Assembly (NCBI GenBank): GCA_000708835.1 | Contig: DF237082.1 | Coordinates: 35,679 to 99,678 of the forward strand | Source of the DNA: Klebsormidium nitens | Lineage: Eukaryota > Streptophyta > Klebsormidiophyceae > Klebsormidiales > Klebsormidiaceae | Direction: 5' to 3' | Length of the DNA: 64,000 nucleotides | Shown: positions 56,075 to 64,000 of the stretch, piece by piece | Position numbering within the stretch: position 1 is the stretch's first letter | Layout: the number at the start of each line of letters is the position of its first letter | Made by a program: the position numbers and the translations under genes | Notes under the pieces: generated by a model | Seen by the model: only the letters and a program-made list of their open reading frames with translations | Told to the model about the DNA's origin: nothing | Databases searched by the model: none

Positions 56075-58095
56075 ATGGACGGGGATTTCGATCAGCTGGT
56101 GGAACGACTTGCCGCCATGCTGACGTCGGCTGATCCAGAAGATATCAAGGGAGGGGCTTCTCTGCTGTATGAACTGTTTCTGTCTGCGGGGCGGGACACG
56201 TTCTCAAGGCTCGCTCAAGAGCTTGCCGCGTACCAAGGGGGGATCATCTTGAAGCGGCTCTTGGACGGCGCGGTTACCCAAAAAGACCCTGAACGTCAAG
56301 ATACTGACCTCGTTACGACGGAATTCCTGTACGCACGTTGCTGCCAGGCAATGGGGAGTCTGAGCTCAAGCAAAGTCGTGGTGGACCGGTACTTCAACAA
56401 GAGCTGGGAGAGCCCAGAGGGGCGGAGAGTCTGTAAGTGCATATTTCTTGACCTTTCCGGCCACCTGTTGACGCGCGCGCGCGAGATCGAGCGCGGGCAG
56501 AGTCACCTGAACCTGTTCGCTGACGCATGGGTTCTTGCGCCCCTAGAGTGCTTGGCCAACTTCGCAGCGCACTCAAAGGTTTTCCGGCAGGCCATGAAGG
56601 ACGCCTGTGAAGAGCGCACCCTCTTTGATCGGCTGGGCTTCCTCCTTTCCGCCGGAATTCAGCGGACGCTTTCCAGACGGAATGCTCAGCGGATCCGAGT
56701 CCTGATGGCTGATGTGGCGGTCACGCTGGCGTTTTCGGCGGACAGCCAGCTGTGGGCTCTCGACCGGGGCGTGCTCAAGCTCATTGCGGCAGTTTATGCA
56801 GGTACAACCGTGACTCTGTTTTTCAATGACGATCTAGAATGTCACCAGTCCGGATAGGGCTCAAGCCCCCCACGTGGTAACCACAGAGGAATTTTACCAC
56901 TGAAACACAAAAATGGTGGATAGATTGATAGCACAGAATGACATCCATGCTTCCGCAGCACCTCCATCCTTTCCACCCGTCCTCGTCGAGTCTCTTCCTC
57001 TCAGACGTTTTGACCTTAAAGTCTCATATTGTCTTCGCAGTTTCTCCTGGGGACCACCGCCAGGATGCGCTCGGGTGGGAGGGGTCCCCGGCTTTCCTCT
57101 GCAACGCGGTCTTGCTCCACTTGCTGCCCACGGAATCCGCGGCGGAAAAGCTGCGCGCGCACAACGCGCTCGACGGATTCCGGCCCCACAGGCGGAAAAT
57201 GAACGACGCAGCGATCCCGGAACTGGACCTCTGGAAGTACTTTGAGGGGAAACTGCAAGGGCGGCCGGTTCCAACCATCCCCCGTGACGCTCAGACGCGC
57301 AGCCTTGACGTGAGAGCCGACGGCGCTCCAATCGTGTGCTCATGGAAAGAGTGCACGGCGGGACCGGAGCCTCCGGGGACGGCGTTCAAAAGATGCGCGG
57401 GCTGTCAAGTTAGCCGCTACTGCAGGTGGGTCTTCATTTACCCATTACTTCTTGCAGATAGTTGCTTGCTCTCGAATGTCAAGTTCTCCCGTTCGGTCAC
57501 CTTCAAAAGACTTGAGGTGCTTTTCTGTCTTGCGGCGCCTTTTGAGGTCCTTTAAGTCGGTGCGAACTCGATCCTGCCCTGGTTATCAAGCGCAAACTTC
57601 TGCCTAACTCAGATAGAACCTGGTGAACGTCGATCAGATACCGCGTCATCTACTTGTAAGAGCGTAGGAAACCTGAAAATGAACATTGTGATATCTTTGG
57701 AAATAATCCGTTCGTTCTGTCAGGATATTGTGAAGGACTTGGCTTTCAAATCTCGCTCGAAGTGAAAGGATCACCGCCATGGGCAGTATTCTCGCCTGTA
57801 CTGATAGTTGTTGCGAATCTCTGAAACTTAGCAATGTTTTTCGAGTATTGAAGTTGAATTACAAATGCGTCACACGGTGAGGCCCATCTAAGGCCGTAAA
57901 CAACGATAACAGGTGTACGAAGGGTACTTCTGAATAAGAAAGCGTATGTTTCCCTTCTGCAGCAAGGAGCATCAAAGGCTGCACTGGCGGACCCACAAGG
58001 TCCATTGCCGCGCGGCACATGTCAATCAAGTCAAGGAAAAGAAAGCATCGTCAATGGGGAACGGAGAGGCCGAACCATCCTCAAGCACGGCATAG
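56075..58095 (+). CDS. MYND zinc-finger protein, copy 1 (intact)
   Basis: Exons 56075-56801, 57041-57425 and 57963-58095 join in frame to 414 residues. The N-terminal 340 residues are helical-looking and unrecognised, with blocks DTFSRLAQELAAYQGG, SSKVVVDRYF, LECLANFAAHSKVFRQAMK and LWALDRGVLKLI. A C-terminal MYND-type zinc finger follows: C342, C347, C361, C364, C370, H374, H382 and C386 (in CSWKEC, RCAGC, YCSKEHQ and THKVHC). MYND fingers bind proline-rich peptides and mediate protein contacts; the job of this protein is unknown. Two details differ from the canonical finger: the first Cys pair is spaced by four residues, and His replaces the usual sixth Cys. A paralogue lies 1.6 kb away on the other strand, tail to tail. 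Confidence 0.85.
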
Positions 58096-59650
58096 AGACT
58101 GTACGGTGTTATCTTGGGATGTTAGCTGGATTCTCGGAAGCTGTCGTCCCTTGTGGGAATTGTGTCCGACGCAATTGATCCGCTTCATTCAGTTACGTAC
58201 TTTGACTAGACGTAGGATTCAAAGGAGGATACATGGTAGAATGTTTTGAAAAGTTGGGATGTTCCCTGCCCGTGTTCTAAAGAACGATGCTTACGAATCC
58301 CAGCTAACTGTCGGTCAGTGATATTTGTGTCATACACGTTCGCCCCGTCCGAAATAGCTGCCCCATGACCGTCATGAATATCATGAGTGCATAGTTTTGG
58401 AGTGTTCTCAATGAAATTCGGTTCGTACGGCTGTCAAAAGCGACCCGTGAATGCGGCCAGGCTGCTTGAAGCTCAGCAACCGGTGCACGGTGCTGTGGAC
58501 GACATCCGATATGACATGTGCGTCTGAAGATGCCCACCTGTACGTACGACTTTTTATCAAAAGCAAGTGCTCATAGTAGTAATAAGAGTGAGTCGCCCAT
58601 GTTTCCGAGCGCCAGGACTAATGAGATCAGACACGCCGCGGCAATTATGTACGTACGTGGCCCATGCATAAAACCGCGCGTTCAATACGTACTTGATGAG
58701 CCTGATTGAGAAAATAAGCCCGGCCTGGAAGGCCATGGATCGTCCCATATTTAGTCTGATTGGTAAAATCATACAGCCGCGAGCAATTGAGCGCTATATA
58801 AATCTTAATCTGGATGGATTTTAATGCAGATCTGCAGAGAAACTTAGAACTGAGAACTGAGCACCATGAGAACATGCACTAGTATCATTGTGCGGACTGG
58901 ATTATCGGAAGCTATCTTCGCAGTGCCCTCTCGCCGCCGCATTGCGCTCGATTTCTAAACGCTTCTTTGAAACACAATGGTGCATTTCAGCAGCCGGGGC
59001 TGGGGTGCTCAAACCCTAATGCACGTTGTCGTGTATATAGTGACTCAGCACTGGTTGCTGTGCTGTCACTCAATAGCACTCGCCTCTCCGCTGAATGCTC
59101 GCTGATGAGCCGGAAACAGTTATCTGCTGCTCCGCTGAGGGACTGCCGTGCAAAACTCCGGCACGTGCACACGCTTCTGCTGAATCGCTCATCATCGGAA
59201 TGATCGACGTGCCTAGGTTCCAGCGGCATATACTCACTCCAAGGATAATGGAGAGTGTGACCAGCGACTGCACTACTTAGAATTTAAGAACAGGAGTTCA
59301 AAGGGTTCATTCTCAGGGGCAGCGTCTTGCAAAGTTACAAGGTAGACTTAAAAGCCTTAACACCAAGGGGTCGTTAGTTCTATTGCAGTGGGGCTCTATT
59401 TACACTGAACCAATCGCAGAACGAAGCTTCTATAGGATCTGTAGGATCTTCCATGTACAGCCAATCTACGTGGGCAGCTAAGTGGATAACGGGGGCATCG
59501 TTTTCTCAGGAGTCAGGCCGCGTCGGAGCGAGTCTCTAGCAACATATCTTACTGACTCTAAGAGCATGTAAGTGGTTAATACGCGACGTCTCGATGAGGG
59601 GTTACAGCTTCGATTAAGCATTTCAAGATAGAACTATTACTCCAGAGTGT
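58096..59650. other. Convergent region between the two MYND paralogues
   Basis: No coding exon is supported. A GCTATATAAATC string near 58791-58802 (+) looks TATA-like, but no gene follows. I saw no long inverted similarity outside the two coding regions. Confidence 0.5.
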
Positions 59651-61877
59651 TTAGGAGGATGATGCCTCGCCGCCTGCTGGTGACGACGCATGTCTTCCTT
59701 GCTTAGCGCGATGCGCCCGGCAATGGATCTTGTGGGTCGGCCAGTGCAGCTTCTGATGCTCTTTGCTGCAGGAGAAAAACAAGGCAACTCGTTCAGACAG
59801 ATACATCCCGTACCTTTGACCATTGTGGTTGTTTCACGCCTTATTGCGGACTCGTGGCTTGAATAGAAGTCCGTGAAAGTAGCGTTTGCTTGCGCGAAGA
59901 GCTGTCACTGAAAGGCGGAACTGTTGTCCGTGACAACTGAATTTGACGTCAGAAATGGAACGAAGGGGCCTACCACCTCTACGTTCACTCGACAGCCGGA
60001 CTGACAGAACACAAACCATCATCATAAGAGGATCCAATCCTCTTGCAACCTGACGACTTTAGTTGCGAGATCTGATGCACATTCACAAGGGTCAGTGCCC
60101 GTCAGAGGGAAGCATCCGCTCGATCATTCAATTCTGAATTCCTTGATTTGGCACCAACTTGAAGATCAACGAAAGGAACCGCACGGAAAGTCAGGACAAG
60201 CGGACTAAGATTTCTCCAAACGTGTCTACATGGTCGTTCGACCTTTGCGAAGCAGGCCACTTTTTGCAAAAGCCGACGCGCACGAATCCTCACCAGCAGT
60301 AGCGAGCCACATGACAGCCTGCGCATCTCTTGAAAGATGCCCCCACAGGTTCCGGTTCCGCCGTGCACCCTTTCCACGAGCACACGACCGGAGTTCCGGT
60401 TCCGGTCGCTTTCACGTCCAGCCGGCATGTCTGACCGTTGCGCGGATCGATGATACGAACCCGCCGCCCTTGCAACTTCCCCTTGAGGTAAATCCAGAGG
60501 TCGACTTTCGGCCCCGCTGCGTCGTTGATCTTCCGCCTGTGGGGCCGAAATCCGTCGACGAGCGCGTTGTGCGCGCGCAACATTTCCGCGGCGGTTTCCG
60601 TGTGCAGCATGTGGAGCAGTATCGCGTTGCAGAGGAACGTCGGGGCCCTGTCCCGCCGAAACGAATCCTGCAAGCATTGAATAAATGGTTTATACCTGTA
60701 CCTGAAATCTATAAGAAGGCCCCGGTAGACCACTTGCGTTTGCCTGGGAGTTCGTTTGGATGCGTTGCGGGCGTTCAAGCGCGTCGTTTTCGTCTGGTGG
60801 GTTTTCAGGTGTAGCAACAGCACCAGTTGTCAATTGTAATTATCATAATCTAAAAGGCGTTAAACTTGATGGATCCCTGCAAGCGGAGTGGAAAAATTAT
60901 TTTGCTGCGGCCGTCTCAGCTGTCCCGTAATCCAGTCAGCAAGTTTCAGCCATGGGCAGCCAGTTCGCATCCGGACACATTAATCACGCCAATGCTTTGG
61001 TCCAAACAGGAAACGAGCTAGGCACAAGCCTTGAATCACAGCAAATCCAAACTTTTCGACTTCGAAAGGTAGAAACAGGATTCTGAGCTAGCTCTATGAA
61101 TCACTTCTGTGCTCCGCGTAACTTACCTGGCGGTAGTCCGCCGGAGAAACGGCGTAGACTGCCTCAACGAGCTTGAGCACCCCTTTGTCGAGAGCCCACA
61201 GCTGGCTGTCTGCTGAAAGCGCCAGCGAGGTCGCCACGTCAGCCATGGCCACTCGGATCCGCTGCGAGTTTTCCGGGGAGAGCTTCCGGTGCACTCCGGC
61301 GGAAACGAGGAAACCTAGCTGATCGAAGAGAGTGCGCTCTGCCGAGGCTTCTTTCATCGCTTGACGGAAAGCTTTGGAGTGCCTTACGAAGTTGGCGAGA
61401 CACTCAAAAGGCAAAACCACCATCGCTTTCGCGAACGGGTTAAGGTTAACCTGCCCGCGTTCCAGGTGGCGCGCATCCGTTGAAGCGCCGGAAAGACTCA
61501 AATAAACTTCAGACGCGCTCTGCCCCTTTGCAGGCTCCCATTTCCCGTCGAAATACCGATCCACCACGACTTTGCTCGCGCCCAAAGTCCCGAGCGCCTG
61601 AAAGCAAACCATGCAGCGGTTCAACTTCGACACGCTAACCTCCATTTCGTCTTCAGGTTCCTGTCTCAGAAGCGCGCCGGTCAAGAGCTGCTCCAAGATT
61701 GCTCCCCCTTGGTATGCGGCCAGCTCTTGAGCGAGCCTGGAGAACGTGTCCCGCCCAGAAGAAAGAAACACGTCCTCCAGAAGAAAAAGCCCCCTTGAGG
61801 ATCTCCTCCGGTTGTGTTGAGGTCAGCATGGCCGCAACCCGCCGCACCAACTGATCGAGGTCCTCGTTTGGATCCAT
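59651..61877 (-). pseudogene. MYND zinc-finger protein, copy 2, with +1 frameshift
   Basis: Minus-strand exons 61127-61877, 60294-60667 and 59651-59765 parallel copy 1 and would give about 412 residues. The N terminus MDPNEDLDQLVRRVAAMLTS matches MDGDFDQLVERLAAMLTS of copy 1. The frame then breaks: at 61784-61788 a run of five T (minus strand) replaces the expected four. Reading with one T less would restore alignment with copy 1 directly across the break; as written the frame runs into a stop. The rest is intact: LAQELAAYQGG, KVVVDRYF, LECLANFVRHSKAFRQAMK and the MYND finger with CSWKGC, RCAGC, YCCKEHQ and THKIHC. A T-run slip could be a real mutation or an assembly or read error, so pseudogene status is uncertain. 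Intron 1 sits 23 nt further downstream than in copy 1. Confidence 0.75.
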
Positions 61878-64000
61878 CTGCTGAAGAAGAAAGAAGCACT
61901 TCCGCAAAACAAGTTCACCGGACAGACAGACAAGTACCCCTAGACACGCCTAAGCTCTTTGGCTCTTTTGCCGTTCTTTGGCCAATCTGTTGAGTCACCT
62001 CAAGTTTCCAGTGCGTCAGAACAAGCGACTTGGAGGCAGGTCTTTTTAGTCTGCAGCTCATTCAATTCTCTCAACTTCCATCTTTCCTTCAACCGGACCA
62101 TTCTGGCGGGAACGTGAAAGACTCGAGTCAAAGACATTCGAAGGTGATGACAGTCTGTCGACGAAACACAAGGTACTGAAACTGACACGTGCTAAAGATG
62201 CTTGGACAGGAGGAAGCCACGTACGAGAAATTTGTGATGCACCAGCCCACCGTGATTCTCGTCCATCAATGTTCGTGACGTTCGACGATCCCGGATGGGA
62301 CATACGTCACTCCAGACAGGAAACGTCCCATCGTCATCATCGAACGTCAGCCCACGTCAATTTTGAGGAACTTTGTCTTGCAAGCTTGCAGGAGGAATGA
62401 TCACCCGACGCGCATTTGCCTCGGTATCAATCGAAGCATGATCATTGAGTTCAAGTCTGACGTACCGTAAACCTATGCACAAGCTGGCTGAGTGATGATT
62501 TGCTGATCTGATGCATCTGGTTATGAGCGGGTTCCGACTACTTACCGTGACGGCCCTTACTCTGTGTAACAGCTCTTTTTGAACCTTTCCGTCTATACGA
62601 GCTCTAGAAAGCTTTGGCAGTACCCTTGCTTAGTACCGTTGTCTTCGAGCAGCCGACACGTTGGAAACGAAGCGAACGCTCTATCTGGCCGATGGCGCAG
62701 ATTGTGCCTCGTCGCTCCCACTACCTACACTACTAAAGTTCACGTCAGCATTACACCGCAACGGCCCGTATTTGACCCTACCTGCTGGATAAGCAGAGCG
62801 GCGCCCAAACTTATCGTGCTCACAACAACCGCCTTCGAGCATCAGGGAGCGGCTGATTCCAAACCAGAGTCACCATCCGCTTTTGAGAACCTTCGATGCA
62901 GACACAGACACGAGGACATTGTATCGACCCACGACAAAGCACCAATCAGTACTTTTAAGACGTCCACTTTGCGGATGATGTTGAGCTTGCATCTGGATCG
63001 CGCACGAATCGCTTGCCGCGCGGCAAGGTGCAAGCCTGCCAAAGGATGTACCTCGTAGCTTTAGGGCCCGGCAGATGATTGTCGTCTGAAGAGTCGAATA
63101 GAGACGTGCCTTAGGAGATGCGCCCCCGGTTGCCAGATTGAGAGATCATTCAGATACCGTAGCCAAAGACACATACACTTTCTGTACAACGGCTACTATC
63201 GAACATCCTTAGGATTGCTATGGTAGCCGCTCAACCACTGGCCTTCTTTGATCCAGAGCACCTTAGAATATGCTCCTTTGATTCCACATTATTCTTGTAA
63301 GAGTCCATTTAATCGGCCTGATTGTTGTGCTATACAACCTCCTCTCTAGCTGACGCGGGCGGCCTGTAAGCGGCCTCGTTGTCAGATTATCGAAGCAAAA
63401 TCCAAAGCAAACTACAGTACGCCCAAGATGTACAAGGCACTGGCGTGAACAAAGACTACCTCAGAACACTGGTGCGCAAGCTGCCAAATCCCCGACCGTG
63501 GGTTCCCACAGGACCGGTCACCAGGATGCCTGCAATACTCTGGAGGAAGCACGGCCGCTGCAAAAGATGGCCTAGCTCTGCAAGCATTGATGCGTCTGGC
63601 CAAACTGCTGCACCAGCAGCAAGATTGACAGGCTGTAGACAGGCTACCTTACATGCGAACACCGGCCTGCGCGCGCGCTGCAGCTCCCCGCGGCCGCCCA
63701 GTTGCACCCGACGAACGGGGTTCTGCACGGGGTTTGATGACATTCGGACCAGAGTGCTGACCTGGAAGGATCTCACAGATTTTATTGGAGTCTCGTCGAA
63801 TCAATGTGCTTCATCGAGATTCTTCTACCACGTGGACAAAAGTGATTGCACTTTTCGGAACCAATGGCACGGGCTTCTTTTCCTCCCTGGTCCGTGCATT
63901 GCATTGCCCTACCTGCTTTCACTGATTTTCTACTGAGAAGACGTCCTTCTGGTCTACCACCAGTGACCATTGGCATTGGCATCAACCCTCACGCCGTTGG
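61878..64000. other. Right-edge region without a supported gene
   Basis: This contains the presumed promoter of MYND copy 2 and then about 2 kb of unassigned sequence. Open frames at 62579-63058 and 63379-63936 (+) and 63456-63776 (-) have no motif I recognise. The GC-rich patch at about 63650-63730 could belong to an exon of a gene continuing beyond the window, but I cannot show it. Confidence 0.45.

Noticed and set aside
56840-56915. tRNA-like pattern on the minus strand in MYND copy 1 intron (TGTTTCAGTGG and GGCTTGAGCCC)
   Set aside because: A- and B-box-like strings are present, but the acceptor and T stems do not pair, so it is not a tRNA gene; a single weak match is not enough to call a SINE.
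58785-58880. TATA-like string followed by an ATG, suggesting a small gene or ncRNA
   Set aside because: The frame after the ATG is very short and nothing else supports transcription.
63379-63936. 185-codon open frame at the right edge
   Set aside because: No recognisable domain in this or the opposite frames; it cannot be told from chance without a search.

Overview
This window looks like nuclear DNA of a streptophyte (green-lineage) organism. It carries a plant-type PIEZO channel, a plastid-targeted NAD malate dehydrogenase with a long transit-like leader, a plant-type SHMT, and intron-rich genes with GT-AG introns of roughly 0.2-1 kb. A charophyte alga of the Klebsormidium type is my best guess; the taxon is inference, not something I could search. 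Exon joins were worked out by hand from splice motifs, reading-frame phase and recalled family conservation. Every listed multi-exon gene closes in a single frame, except one MYND paralogue with a one-base insertion.

Layout. 698-1693 (-) is a single-exon C2-domain protein with a glycine-rich tail. 3230-20559 (+) is a PIEZO mechanosensitive channel in at least 22 exons. 21508-24701 (+) is cytosolic-type serine hydroxymethyltransferase. 26015-28563 (-) is plastid-type NAD malate dehydrogenase. 29827-36952 (-) is a choline transporter-like protein (CTL/SLC44 family, 12 exons). 37722-39630 (+) is a secretory-pathway cyclophilin. 40791-47023 (-) is a membrane apyrase of the GDA1/CD39 family (8 exons, one GC-AG intron). 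48029-54915 (+) is a PRP43/DHX15-type DEAH RNA helicase (11 exons). 56075-58095 (+) and 59651-61877 (-) are two convergent MYND zinc-finger paralogues. The last 2.1 kb holds no gene I can support. The genes are ordinary housekeeping or membrane genes and do not form a functional cluster. CTL/cyclophilin and apyrase/PRP43 are divergent pairs with about 0.8-1 kb between start codons.

The unusual signal is in the introns. Several contain decayed tandem copies of the neighbouring exon end together with its splice site: PIEZO exon 9 donor, CTL exon 9 and exon 10 acceptors, apyrase exon 4 and exon 7 donors. The CTL exon 10 acceptor is present four times, and one extra copy still has an open frame with usable splice sites at both ends. 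In the apyrase gene a 327-bp inverted-repeat element sits inside one decayed exon copy, flanked by a 5-bp target duplication. Other items are a 241-bp foldback element at 2145-2385, a perfect 20-bp hairpin in an AT-rich island of a PRP43 intron, a shifted intron between the two MYND paralogues, and a +1 T-run frameshift in the second of them.
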